Source: Paramyrothecium sp. XJ0827 | Taxonomy: Eukaryota; Ascomycota; Sordariomycetes; Hypocreales; Stachybotryaceae | NCBI GenBank assembly: GCA_020881915.1 | Contig: JAJFPB010000005.1 | Span: forward strand, 2,604,001-2,668,000 | Direction: 5' to 3' | Length of the DNA: 64,000 bases | Shown: positions 11,224 to 24,400 of the stretch, in pieces | Position numbering within the stretch: position 1 is the stretch's first letter | How the letters are laid out: each line of letters begins with the position of its first letter | Position numbers and translations under genes: made by a program | The notes under the pieces: model-generated | Databases searched by the model: none | What the model was told of the DNA's origin: nothing | The model's input: the letters and a program-made list of their open reading frames with translations, nothing else

Positions 11224-14200
11224 ATGTCCACGGCATCACGCCAGTCCTACTCGTCTAGGCGCCGGCTCAACCATCGGAGCGTCGATGTCAGCAGCCGCAG
11301 GTCGTCTATGCGGCCCACCAACGTCGCTGTCGAGCACGAGGATGCCCGAAGCTTCGCCGTCCGGACCGCATACCTCCACTATCTCCTCCAGCCCAAGGCT
11401 AGGCGCAAACAATATGTCCCTGCCAAGAAACCGCCGCCGCGATCCAATACCAGCGTCGGACAGCTGGTACAAGAGTATGTTTCTGGCAGTACGACCAGCT
11501 TGAAGCTGCCCCATAACTTCGCAGGCCCGTTGCTCGAGCGGGTTGGTCGCGTCGTCCGAGGCAGTGAACGTTTACCGGGCTTCAACGACCCCGCCGTCAA
11601 GAGAAGCTTTGCCGAAGCCTACACCGCGTTCTCCGAAAGCAACTTTCGCAAATCCATAGACAAGGAAAGGAAGTTTGAGCCGCTTGTCCTCATCTTCTAT
11701 TCCGCGGCTAGCAAAGCTGCGCAAAAGGGGCGGGCCCCTGAAGACGATTCGTGGAAATTTCTGCCAGATCGTCATCTGGCCTTGTTCGTGCGGCTTACGG
11801 CCAATGTCCTCCGTGATCATGGCCATGATAAGGACAGGGTGGAGCTTATGTCTAGGTTGCACTCGCTTGAGAGCAAACTTTTGACCAACGACCAGAACCT
11901 CGTCGCAGGGGGGGCGGACGGCGCTGGTGTCACTGTGGAAGTCATTGTTCCCTTGAGCCACGAGGTCAAGGATATGCCTATGGTGCAGGTGGTGGCTCAA
12001 ATATTTGGCCTGAATCTCGCAGACGTTCAGGCCGAAATTAACGAAAACCGGCAAACCTGGACGGAGGATGCTGCTCTACGAGATCTCAAGGCGTATCAGT
12101 TGAGATTGACTTCCAACCGACCAGGTGCTTTAGGAAGCCAAGATTTTGATGTGGAGGACGCTTTTGTCGAATGGAAGAAGTCAGAAGCATCGCATTTATC
12201 TCAGATGCTCTTGGACATCATGACTGCCAAGCCGGAGCTGGCCAAGAGTCCTGTGGATGCATCAGATCGGTCAGCGTTGCCAAATAGGCCAGCATCTCTA
12301 CTAGTCAAAGACCAAGCCTGGGCGGACATCAGTCGAGCCCTCGCGGATGCGGGTGATGGCGCGTTCAACATTGACCCATCCGCCATGATGGCTTCTATGA
12401 CGTTGGGAGATTCCAACACGATTAGGGCAGTGGAAGAAACAATTTACACCTTTATCCCGCCCAATCCCAGAGCCTTCTACAAGTACATCCTTCAGCAAGC
12501 CATGACATTTGATCAGCTTCATGCTGACCCCAACCTGGAATACCAGCCGTTGTCTAAGCGGTCCATGGACCTACTCACTGAACTCTGTGTACGGTGGCGC
12601 TTGCCGCAAGCCAGTCGTCTCATCGCCCTGATCGAGGTTGCTGCACGCAAGTTTTCTGATCAGGAGATACTGCCCGAGGAGCTGGATGCGGTCTTTGACT
12701 TTGTTAAGTCCCCTTTGCCAGAGGCGAAGAAACCTCCACATATCCATCAACACTCTACCCCTCTACCCGATATTGACCCAAGTCGCTGGACGATTCACGA
12801 CTTCGCCCTGTATCAGGGTGCCCTCCACACTCTGTATGATGCCCTCCTCCGAGAGCTTTATACTCTTATGGAGAGTTGCTACGACACCAAACCGCCAAAA
12901 ATTGGCCCGATTATGTTCGTGCTTGAAAACCACATAGAAAACGATCCTCGCTTCTCTGCAAGAGCCGATGCAGCCACGGAATTTGCCGAGCACCTGACTC
13001 AGGAGCTCCGTCAAAGGGCCGCTGAATTGTATCGTCAGTATATGGAAAAAGAAATTCCAGCTCACAAGGAGGACTGGGAGTTTGGTCACGTTGTAAAGTT
13101 GGGAAAGTCGGTGATCAAGCTTTGCGACAGGATAAAAAAAAGATACAAAAACTCCCCAGTCATTCGGGGTGTTGATCCCTTCGCCATTCTGGTGGAAGAA
13201 ATTTTCCCCAGTTTCGAAGAGGATGCAAATGCGATTATTCAATCGATATTGCAGACGGCTCAAGAGGGGGAGGAAGAGATTGCTATCCAGGATGGCTTCG
13301 ACCTATACAAGGAGCTGGTCGAGATCCGGCGTATACACGGCGAGTCTCTACCGGATCGAAGATTTGTGTTTAGCATTGAAGATCTGTTGGTTGAGTTCGT
13401 TTGGCGTTGGATCAGCGCTGCAGAGTCACGGATGGACGAGTTTGTCGAGCAGGCCATAAAACAGGATCAGTTCCAGGTCCGCACGGAGCACCCTGACCAA
13501 ATCCCGCTTGACTCTGAGCGCCATAGTGTTTCCATTATTGACTTGTTCATGCTCTTTAATCAAACTGTTGATCAAGTTTCCCAGCTCGACTGGGACAACC
13601 CGGAGCATCATGCTCGGTTCATGACCGCTTTGGCTCGCAGCTTTTCTTCTGGGATCGGACGCTACTGCGAGATTGTTGACCAACGGTTTGCCAAGGAGAT
13701 GGACCGCCCATCTGCGGAAGATGCAGCTGCTCACACAAGGACGACCCAAGAAAAATGGATGCAATATGCTAAGGATGCATGGAACAATAAGGAGAAGCTA
13801 GAGCCATTCCAGTTCTACCCAGAGGTCAATTCACCATGCCCTATTGCCGCGAGTAAGTGCTAACTTAGACATAGTCCTTTGTCAAGCTTAACAATATCGA
13901 ATATGCCATGCAGGAGCTTGACAAACTCGAAAAGAACATGAACTCAGATCTGTGCGCCGCCCTGCTCGAGAAAATCGATGGGCCCAAGAAGAAAACTCGC
14001 AAACCCAGCAAGTACACATTTACGATCAAGGTTATTGAGGCTGAAGACCTCAAAGCTTGCGACGCCAGCGGGTACAGCGATCCATATGTCGTGTTCGGCG
14101 ACGAATACCAGAAGCGACTACACAAAACTCGTATTATTTATCGGTCATTGTGTCCGCGGTGGGACGAATCTTTTGACATCACGGTTCAGAGTGCAGTCAA

Positions 14201-15460
14201 CATCATTGCAACAATTTGGGACTACGATACGTTCGGTGACCATGACTATGTAGGTCGAACATCACTGAAACTGGATCCTCTGCACTTCAGCGATTACCTC
14301 CCCCGTGAATTCTGGCTCGACTTGGACTCCCAGGGGCGTCTTTTGATCCGAGTGAGCATGGAAGGAGAACGGGATGATATCCAATTTCACTTTGGCAAGG
14401 CTTTCCGTCACCTCAAACGTACCGAAAGGGACATGGTTCGGAAGATCACGGACAAGGTAAGCTTTCTAGTCCCTGCCGAGTTCAGAATTGCTCACTCATT
14501 TTGTTGCAGCTTACCACGCAAATCAATGCGACATTATCGCATGAAACATTGCGAGGCCTTCTGGGCTTGAGTGGCATTGGAGCTTCAGTCACAAGCCTTT
14601 GGAAGAAACGGGCATCGACAGCCGTGGTTGTGACTCCAAGCCAAATAGAGGGCGCTCTGGCACCGCTTTTTGCTTACTTCGATGAAAACTTCGCCATCAT
14701 GAAACAGACGTTGACGGACGCCACAATGATCGCGGTCATGACACGACTGTGGAAGGAGGTACTGATTACGATTGAGAATCTCCTAGTGCCGCCTTTGTCT
14801 GAGAAGCCGTCGACTCAGAAGCCGCTCACACGCAAGGAACTGGACATTGTCTACCATTGGTTAGAAATGCTCTTCACCTTCTTCAATGCTAAAGACGAGC
14901 AGTCTGGGGAGCAGCTTGGTGTCCGTGCTGAAGTGTTGAAATCGCCTAAGTGGCATGACTTGGCGTCTCTCAATTTCTTTTACTTTGAGGATACAAACAG
15001 CCTAATACGAGAGTCGGAACGTATGGCTGCGGCAACGGTGCAGCGGGCACAGCATGCGTTGCTGGAGCATGGCCAGCAACAGTCGCAGGGGCGCGCGGCT
15101 GGACAAGCGTCGCTTGGCGCAAACCTAGGAAGCGCAGGCGCCTTTGCCAGCATGGGCACGATTCGCCGCGGCAAGAGCATCATGATGAGTCGCAACCTGG
15201 GCACTATGCGCAAGGCCAAGGAAGCAAAGCGCAGAGAGGCTCAGGCGGACCCGAGCGACGACATGATTCTACGCATCTTGCGCATGCGGCCGGAGGCAGT
15301 CCATTATCTCAAGGAGAGGCATAGACAAAAGGAGCGCCAGGCGGCTACGGCCGCTGCCGCCTTGATCGTCAAGAATAGCGTTTCTCAAGGGTGGAATGCG
15401 AGCAACAGCATTCCGCGGAAGAGCGCCAACATGCCGCCCATGCCACTTCCCAGACGATGA
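11224..15460 (+). CDS. UNC-13/Munc13-like MUN domain protein with embedded C2 domain (fungal Ync13/Git1 type)
   Basis: Three exons: 11224-13824, 13875-14456 and 14510-15460, giving 1377 residues. A polar, Ser/Arg-rich N-terminus is followed by a long helical region of MUN/MHD type. A C2 domain covers about 912-1025, and a second MHD segment and a basic tail follow. The C2 keeps the five aspartates expected for Ca2+ binding: two in KACDASGYSDPYV and three in IWDYDTFGDHDYVG. Known family role: tethering and priming of exocytic vesicles; in fission yeast the homologue acts at the plasma membrane in exocytosis and wall integrity at the growing tip or septum. The ATG at 11224 is the first in frame, although the frame is open upstream to 10996. 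Intron 1 is 50 nt and contains a decoy GTAAGT and a GCTAAC branch site. Residue limits of the MHD parts are estimates. Confidence 0.88.
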
Positions 15461-15900
15461 AGTACAACAGAGGGAAGTTTTCAAGGGTAGACAATGTGCT
15501 TTCATCTTTTCCCCTTTAACAAATTTCATGAAACCAACGGCATAATGGGTAACGGGCAGCACAAGGTTATGGATGGTGAATCGATCTTTAGAAAGGCACT
15601 AGATACCCCCAAAGCATGTGTGTCAATGGTACTTCAGTGGTTTGTCACCATGGACTAGTTCGAAGCGCGTTGGAGGTCATCTAGAATGTAGCGTATGAGT
15701 TTGAATTATTATAATTAGGCACCTAATGCTTTGTGGTTCATGGAGTAGACTTTGCCGAGGTTTCTTTTTCCCTGCAAGTGGCCACGGAAGTTTCTTGTCA
15801 TGATATGGAGCCCCTCCTTCATTACCAGCACAGACCTAGCAATGCCATTACTCCTTCAGAATTCCTCTTCCAAGGCCCCCTTCTTCCAAGATCCCAACAC

Positions 15901-15960
15901 GATGACCAACACGATGACCAACACGATGACCAACACGATGACCAACACGATGACCAACAC
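15901..15960. repeat. 12-bp tandem repeat, five exact copies
   Basis: GATGACCAACAC is repeated five times without a mismatch, preceded by a partial copy at 15894-15900 and followed by a degenerate one (GGTGAG). It lies about 440 bases after the UNC-13-like stop codon, outside any supported coding region. Confidence 0.95.
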
Positions 15961-16059
15961 GGTGAGGAATAAGAGGGCAGGGAGTACGGTCAAGCGGTTA
16001 CCAAAAAAAAGAAAGAAAAAAAGGGGGCCCTGCACAACAGGAAACTGACTAGCAATGAC

Positions 16060-16170
16060 AAATCGTTTTGTATTTTAATCTTAATATATTACATCTTCTG
16101 AGCATTAAAAAAATAAACGATAAAAATTAAATATTAATAATAAAGAGGGAGAAATTATTATTATGGAAGT
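16060..16170. other. A/T-rich tract
   Basis: A locally A/T-rich stretch with runs such as TTAATATATTAC and AAATATTAATAATAA contrasts with the moderately GC-rich surroundings. It is too short to judge as a RIP-mutated repeat. Confidence 0.6.
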
Positions 16171-19100
16171 AAATTGAAGCTTTGCGGTGCCCTGCTTGAC
16201 GGCAAAAGCGGCAGACGAAGCAACAAATGTGGATGAGAGAGGTCTGTGTTTGGTTCTCGGGCGGATTGGCTGGTAGCATGGCATTCCATGGCGAATCATG
16301 GGTTTGCCAGATCTGCGTGTGAGCGGCGTTGCCTTGAGGCTATGCGCCCGGCTTTCCCTGCCATCAGGGTCCTGTACTGCGGGACGCCAACAGAGACCCT
16401 GAAAAAGGAGGCTTGGCGTTCGCGCCGTGAAAACGGTAGCTCAAGGTGAAGTTATCCAGTTATCTTTCTCGTAACAGCATCTCCTTCATGAAATTGTGGG
16501 ACGCGGCTAGGCCGCCGAGCATGTCCATCTCCACTTCCAACGTTCGGACATACCCAAGCCCACAACGAAGCGGCCTTAGTACAGCACCACTTACCCTCGT
16601 ACTTTCCACTCTTGTCTTCCCTCGACGGGGCTTGTGGATTCTGCTCTTCTCGTCTAGCAAAAGAGAAGAGAGAATACTCCCAGTTCACGTTGTTACGTGG
16701 GTACGAGCGGCGTGCCCGTACTGTAGCCGGAGAACCCACCTTCTTCAGTCATACGGACTCTGCGGCTTGGCGCAGATTCTAGTGCACGCAAGCACGGAAC
16801 AGCCTTGCAAAAGGCGATGAATCGGGGGTAGCATCTCTGGCCTCGTCCACTAGAGTTCTTTTTCCCGAGGCTTCTCGAGATTTTGTCCCGTGGCTGTGTG
16901 ACCTACAGTATTCATTCAAAACAAACCAAAACAAAACAGATCACCCTGTTCCTCGTAAGTTTCCCGCGTACACGTCGACAAAGCCATTTGAAGTTAGTCT
17001 GCCCTTGCATGGGACATTGTCAAGGAGAGGGGCAGGGAAGAGAAGAAGAAAAAAGTGGCCGGTTTCAAGCTACGGCTATGCCAACCCAGGCTGTGATATG
17101 CGGGGGCCAAGAGCAGATTCTGAGGACTCCTGTGACTGTGAAACTCGGGAGCACGGCGGCGATCGGCGGTGCATACGGATCAACATCTGAACCAACGATA
17201 CGGTGAGGCGACGTGGACAATGATATCGATGTTCCATGGCATTGAGCCAGCACGGTGGCTACCGTAGACTAGTGCAGCGGGAAGCTCACTACATGTCGGA
17301 CGAGAGAGTGGGAAAGGGCACCAAGTCTGGCTTTCGAAGCTCGCTCCAGGGGCAATGCGCTGATCCAAGGGCTGGGAGAGCGGGATTCAGTGGGTATCGG
17401 CATCACGTCTCAATCACCGCGAGTCGCGCTGTAGGGACGAACAAATCAGGTTGCTGTGGGTCCTAGACTGCCTCTGCTAGCAAGCGATTTAGGGAGGTGA
17501 GGTGCGGTGAGCTCGACTGGGTAAAAGCAGACATGGAGCATTTTTATGGATAAACAACCTCTGGCGCGAGAATGGCGGCAAGTCGCTGTACAGTGCTCCT
17601 CGCCACTGTGTCGCATGGCCTCCCCTTCTGAGAACAACAGTCCCGTTTCGGATAGCTGCAGCGATCCGTAGCGCGGCAACGAAGTCTGAATACTTACTCT
17701 GTAGAGAACGACTAAAATCCATAGGAATTAAAGGAATCCAGAGGCGCTCCAGTCTTCGGAAGCGGCGCCTCACTTCCGCCTCATTGGGTGAGAGGTGGCG
17801 GAGCGACGAGTGACGTCAGCGGCTGGGCGCTTCGTCCAACACGAGGAAGCGCTTTTTCAGGGTCCTCTTTATTTGAAGCCTCTCATCAAACGGACCCAAC
17901 CTCAGGTTGGACTTCTTTGTCTTTCAAAAGGGGGGTCGATAACTGGACAGATACCCTGATCCGATCTCTTATCAATTGGTACCTCTGCGCGGCCACCCGA
18001 TGGATCGACAACATCCTGCATACACATTGCGCAGCCGTGGCGCAATCAAGCTCAGGGGCATGTTGGAGATGGAGTGCTTTTTTCCCTGTGCGACCTGGCT
18101 AGACTACCAACCATGAACGGCTGTCGGCAAGAGGGTTTGGCACGAAGTAAAGCACCAGGAAACGGGTGCAATGCGCAGGAGGTGTTCAATTTTCATAGGA
18201 AAACCCGCTTCTGCCTTGTCAAGCGACCGCCAACCCTACCAAGGCAATGACTTCAAGGCTGCAGCTGAACAAGTGGACCACAAGGACTAGCGCCACCACT
18301 TCCTGTCCGGCAATTGCCCGACAGAACCGCGTTCGCGTTCTCCAGCGACGGGAGCTGGGGTTGCAATGCAGCACTTGCCACGCCAAGGTCGGATCAGTTC
18401 GGCAGACAAAGGGAGGAGGAAGAGTATGCCACGGGAGCACCCAAGACATTGTTGCAGACGAAATTTTTAGGGTCGCGATAGCTCCTCGACCGATGGTCCA
18501 TCGAGGTTGCTCGAGGTGTCGTGGTTCGTAAAGCGCATCGGCAGCCCAGAGCGGCGTAATCTGAGAGACCGCAGCAAAGCCGTACACAGGTAGGCAAGGG
18601 CCCGCATGTCGCATCAAATTTACTTCGCAGGGACGTAGGGGGCCAGAGCATTTAAGCCTCTGAAAACGGTTTCGCGCACTAGATTGGCTCTTTGCATGAC
18701 CCTCGCCGCCGCACACGCACTCGCTGTCTAGTGCCTCCACCTGGGCGTTGCGGTTCAAGAATAGACTATCATGCCGGTTGGAATTTGATCTCGCTCTGGC
18801 TCCGAACCGTAATCTCACCAGGACCGCGCCAGCCCAAACGAGATCTGTCAATGCTGGCCCTAAAGCACTAGACGCAGCCACTAAGGCGAAACAGGGGGAA
18901 AGTGCTTCTTTGAAGAATCTCAGTCGTGATTCCCGGCCGCATTGTGTGGATGCGGATGCCGTCATGGCTTTCCCCACAACCGAAACGGTCTCTCGCCTTT
19001 CCCGAAGAGCGGTACGATGAAGCGCATTCCGGCTCTGCCATTTTGCCTGCCAGGTCGCAGCATGGCCCGAGGTGCCAAGGATTCGGACAACTGAGAAATG

Positions 19101-20146
19101 GAGAAAAACCAGGCGCGAACTTCTCCCCATCCCTCCTTCGTCTCAGCTTTAGCGTCCTGCCGATCGATAAGCCGACGAAAAGGGGGTTGTGGGCGGGAAA
19201 CTCGGTAAAATCCGTCATGCTCTTGTTATTGCTTTGCTGAGAAGCCTGACCTTTAGCGGTTTTCTGTCGATGGTATACACTATGTTAGGCTTAGGCAGTT
19301 GTATTATGCTCTTCCTTGTTGATCCGCAATCTACCTTACAGAGCACTGTAGGTGGGATTGCCCAAGGTCAAGCATGACTTGTAAGCGATTTTCCTGAGTC
19401 ACATCGTTCGATGCTCTGACAATGGCAATGTGATATGGCAGACAAGCGAATTTCACAGCACCAGTCGCCAATTGGCGGGCGCAACAAAGTAACCCATGCA
19501 TTGTTCTTTCACACTTGTGGCAGGGTGTTCGAATTGGACGAAACCAAATAATAAGCCCCCACGTGCCGTTTTACCAGGGTTGCCTGCCATGCGGAAGAGA
19601 GAACTCGAGTGTGGGGGAAGGAACCAACCCATGTGATCGTCTTGTCATCCAAACAGAGCGGGCATAAAGTGCGAGCTGTCACCTCACCATCGTGATTCTG
19701 TTTGTAAACGGGGCTACTTTCAGCCAGAAGGGGGTACGCAAATTTGCCATTTCTGCGCATCGCAATAAGACTTCTCCTTCGACCAGGACGGCTCAACCGA
19801 GGCCGTTTGCCTAGCCCATGCTCCTGGTGCCGGTCCGCAGCCTCTAGGGGCACCTCTACGTTAGGTGCGCCTCGGGAGAGGCAACAACATTTGAAAGAGA
19901 AAAAGAAAATCGACAAGGGATGATACGACGGCTCAATGAGCATGTGTGAATACTGTACGGTAGTGGTTTTGGCAATGTCGATCGATCAGCCTCGCTTCTG
20001 GGGCTTGACATGGAGGCCATGGCTGTGCCAGTATCGCAACCAGACCGACTGACCAATGACTTGGACCCGGACCATCTTCAATCTTGCCTCTCACTAGCTA
20101 GACTATCCAAAACTAAAACGCTGATACGGTGCAGTGCTACCATACT

Positions 20147-20176
20147 GTACGGTACCGTACTGGGTAGTAGTACTAC
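20147..20176. repeat. Two adjacent perfect palindromes
   Basis: GTACGGTACCGTAC at 20147-20160 and GTAGTACTAC at 20167-20176 are both self-complementary. They lie about 1.3 kb before the os-1 start codon. Confidence 0.8.
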
Positions 20177-20427
20177 GGTAACAATTCTTTCTCTTTGCTT
20201 TTGCTTCTCCCTGCAAACAGCATTCCATCTGAGCTTGGGTTTGCCGTAATTAAGTAGGTGAGAGGCACATCGCGAGATCCCAAGTCATGTACGAGGCGTA
20301 ACGAGGTCTCATGTCCGTGGCGGAAGCCTGGTGGGACTCGGGTCCTGTCTGCTGTCCTCTCATCAAACCCAGAGTGAGTCGCCGCAAGCCTTCGCAGACC
20401 AGAAGGTCAAGAAACAGTGTACTCTCG

Positions 20428-20580
20428 GACCCCTCCCTCGCCTCTCGGTTATCCAGTTTTCTATTCTCTCCCCTCGCCCCTTTCCTCTCCTCTCCTCTTC
20501 ACAACTCGTCCATCCCTCCCTTCGCCCTGTCTTGCACACACACGCCACCACGGGTGGCCCCCCTCCAACTCCCCACCCCC
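20428..20580 (+). promoter_or_regulatory. Pyrimidine-rich tract in os-1 upstream region
   Basis: The plus strand is strongly C/T-rich here and again at about 20900-21460, with few purines. Such tracts are common in promoters and leaders of filamentous ascomycete genes, so the os-1 transcript may start in this area. The exact start is unknown. Confidence 0.45.
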
Positions 20581-21495
20581 TGTTCAATGCGGAGTAAATG
20601 GACCGTCTCGGTCCGCAAAAATTCCACTGTACGTGCTACGGCGCAAGAGCCAAGGCCCAACCGGCGGTTGTGCTAAAATCCCATTGACGGTAGAGGGGAG
20701 GCTGTATTCTTGTGGTGCCCGCCTTATCTCATCCCGCCCTGTCGCGTCCTATCATTAAGTACGAGGTACCTCTGAGTTAGGGTCATTCATGGTGGGACAG
20801 GGGAAGAGAAGCGGTAGCTACTACTCTTGCTCGTACAACAGATCGCGATTGAAAGGAGGTCAATGGTACATCAAGTAATATCTCTTCTAGAAGTACCTTT
20901 TTTCCTTCCCAGAGGTAGCCGTTCTGTGCCAGCCTTTTCCTTCCTCCTCCCGCCCTGCCCTCTTTCATCAACCCCCCAGTCGTCTTGCTGCAGCAAAGCA
21001 ATCCCTCTTTCGGCCATCGTACTCTTTGGTGCGATCTTCCAATCTTCGACTCGGGAGCTGGTTGTCGCAAGTGGACTGTACACAACATATATTCGCTTTG
21101 TCTTGTTGGCGTCCCGACGTTTCTCGTTTGACCGGCTGCTCGCTCCCCCTCCTCCGTACGGCTAGATGATGCTGGAACAGCTGATTCTGCCCTGTTGATC
21201 TTCCTGGCCCTGCCTGGGACGAGCTCGAGCGGTACAAGCCCCTCTCTCCCCCATCTCTGTGTCTTCCTCCTCGTTGGTCGGCAAGCACCCTTGTCCGCCG
21301 AGTCCAGAACAGAGGAGACCAGGAGCTTCACCATCCCCAATCCCGTTTCTGCGTCTCATTCGCCCCCGGCTCGCTTCAGCGTACTCCTCCCTTCGAAACC
21401 TCCTCCAAAGTTGCTCAACCCATCGTCTTCTTCCCTCGATCTATTTGCCATCTTTTAGAGCCTGACTGCGCTGAGCAGTCTCTCTGCCCGGCAGA

Positions 21496-24400
21496 ATGGT
21501 CGACGATTCTGCTCTGGCTGCGGCTGCCGAAGTCGTCGCCTCTCTTGCTGTCGACAACAAGTCTCCCACCTCGATTCACGCAGAGCTCGGCTCCAAGATC
21601 AGGCTCCCCGGCCGCGAAACTCCCGCGAAGCGCAATCTCGAGCTTGAACTGCAAAAACTCGCCCTTCGTGTCTCGCGTCTCGAAAGTCGAGCGTCCACAA
21701 CCTCCGTCCTCCCCGAGACACCCAACGAGATCAACGAGTCGCTCTTTGGTGAGGATGGCGGCGTGGCCTCCTCCCATGCTAGCAGCCGTGCCGCTTCTCT
21801 CCGCCCACGGCTCGCATCCCCCCCGGTTCATCAAGGTAGCTTGGACAGTCCAAATGATTTCCCCCGCCAGCTGACCAAGGAAGCACTGGAAGGGCTCCGG
21901 GACCACGTGGACGACCAGTCCAAAATCCTCGACAATCAACGCCAAGAGCTTGCCGGCGTCAACGCTCAGCTGCTTGAGCAAAAGCAGCTGCAGGAACGTG
22001 CTCTTCAAGTACTCGAGCAGGAACGTGTCGCGACGCTAGAGAGGGAGCTATGGAAGCACCAGAAGGCCAACGAGGCCTTCCAAAAGGCACTCCGAGAGAT
22101 TGGTGAGATCGTCACAGCTGTTGCTCGCGGCGACTTGACCATGAAGGTTCGCATGAATACCGTCGAGATGGACCCTGAGATTACGACCTTCAAACGTACC
22201 ATCAACGCCATGATGGACCAGCTGCAAGTTTTCGCGAGCGAGGTCTCACGTGTCGCCCGCGAAGTAGGTACCGAAGGTCTACTCGGCGGCCAGGCTCGCA
22301 TCGGCGGTGTCGATGGAGTTTGGAAAGAACTTACAGATAACGGTATTGTCACAGTTATGGCCCCTTCTACTACAACAACAAATCCGCTGACTTGTAATCT
22401 CTTTAGTAAACGTCATGGCCCAGAACCTGACTGATCAAGGTATTTTTACGAGCACTCATCCTAGAATCTAGTATCTGCCATTGGAGCTCTAACATCTATG
22501 AAATTAGTGCGAGAAATTGCTTCCGTGACCACGGCCGTCGCCCACGGTGACTTGACCAAGAAGATTGAGCGGCCAGCAAGAGGCGAAATCTTGCAACTTC
22601 AACAGACTATCAATACCATGGTGGACCAACTCCGAACATTTGCATCAGAAGTAACGCGCGTCGCCAGAGATGTCGGCACAGAGGGTATATTAGGCGGACA
22701 GGCCGATGTTGGGGGGGTGCAGGGCATGTGGAACGATTTGACTGTCAATGTGAATGCCATGGCCAACAATTTGACGACCCAGGTGCGCGACATTATCAAG
22801 GTCACCACGGCTGTCGCCAAGGGAGACCTCACACAGAAAGTCCAGGCGAGCTGCCGCGGTGAAATCCTCGAACTCAAATCCACTATCAACTCCATGGTCG
22901 ACCAACTCCAGCAGTTTGCACGTGAAGTGACGAAGATAGCCAGAGAAGTCGGAACGGAAGGTCGTCTGGGTGGCCAGGCAACTGTGCACGACGTGGAGGG
23001 AACCTGGAGAGATTTAACTGAAAATGTCAACGGCATGGCCATGAATTTGACAACCCAGGTGCGAGAAATCGCCAAGGTTACAACGGCCGTAGCCAAGGGT
23101 GACTTGACCAAGAAAATCGGTGTACCGGTCAAGGGAGAAATTCTGGAGCTGAAGAACACCATCAACCAGATGGTGGATCGCTTAGGCACCTTTGCCGTGG
23201 AGGTGAGCAAGGTTGCACGAGAAGTCGGCACAGATGGTACCCTTGGTGGCCAAGCTCAAGTCGCAAACGTGGAGGGTAAATGGAAGGATTTAACGGAAAA
23301 CGTCAACACAATGGCCTCAAATCTGACGGTCCAAGTGAGAAGCATCTCAGCAGTCACCCAGGCCATCGCAAACGGAGACATGAGCCAAACTATTGATGTA
23401 GAAGCCAATGGTGAGATCCAGGTCCTGAAGGAGACGATCAACAACATGGTGGGACGCTTGTCCAGTTTCTGTTACGAGGTGCAACGAGTCGCCAAAGATG
23501 TCGGCGTGGACGGCAAAATGGGAGCTCAAGCAGATGTGGCTGGTCTGAAGGGCCGGTGGAAAGAGATTACCACTGACGTCAACACAATGGCGAGCAACCT
23601 GGTAAGACCTTCCCTTTCCGCCTCTATTCGCTGCGGTCATCCTGGAACAACTTGAGCTAACTTTGTTGTCAGACGACGCAAGTACGTGCCTTCTCGGATA
23701 TCACCAACTTAGCAACGGACGGGGATTTCACCAAACTGGTGGACGTGGAAGCATCGGGAGAAATGGACGAACTCAAGCGAAAAATCAACCAGATGATATC
23801 CAATCTCCGAGATAGTATCCACAGAAACACCCAGGCACGAGCTGCTGCTGAACAAGCCAACCAGACGAAATCGGAGTTCTTGGCAAACATGTCACACGAG
23901 ATTCGAACACCCATGAACGGCATTATAGGAATGACTCAATTAACTCTAGACACCGATCTGACGCAGTATCAGCGGGAAATGTTGAACATTGTCAACGACT
24001 TGGCCAACAGCCTTCTCACCATCATTGACGATATTTTGGATCTCTCAAAGATTGAAGCAAAGAAGATGGTCATTGAGGAAATTCCCTACACACTCCGAGG
24101 GACAGTCTTCAATGCCCTAAAGACTCTGGCTGTCAAGGCTAACGAGAAATTCCTGGATCTCACCTACAAGGTCGATAGCTCTGTACCTGATCACGTTATC
24201 GGCGACTCTTTCCGTCTGAGACAGATTATTCTTAATCTCGTTGGAAATGCCATTAAGTTCACGGAGCATGGCGAGGTGAGCTTGACCATCAAGGAGAGCG
24301 CAGAGCAGCAACATACCGAGCTAGGCGAATACGCCGTCGAATTTGTGGTGGAAGATACCGGCATTGGCATTGCCAAGGACAAGCTTGACCTCATCTTCGA

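Larger units (their letters stand above)
15461..21495. other. Gene-free block upstream of os-1
   Basis: About 6 kb without a gene I can support. It holds the 3' flank of the UNC-13-like gene, a 12-bp tandem repeat at 15901-15960, an A/T-rich tract around 16060-16170, two palindromes at 20147-20176, and pyrimidine-rich tracts near 20430-20580 and 20900-21460 that probably belong to the os-1 leader. The longest open frame, 303 codons at 18219-19130 on the minus strand, has a composition typical of non-coding sequence and no known domain. A non-coding transcript cannot be excluded. Confidence 0.55.

Noticed and set aside
18219..19130. 303-codon open frame on the minus strand in the os-1 upstream block
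   Set aside because: No domain, no recognisable family sequence, composition like translated non-coding DNA, and several overlapping frames open on the other strand. Chance open frame is the simpler reading, though its length merits a transcript check.
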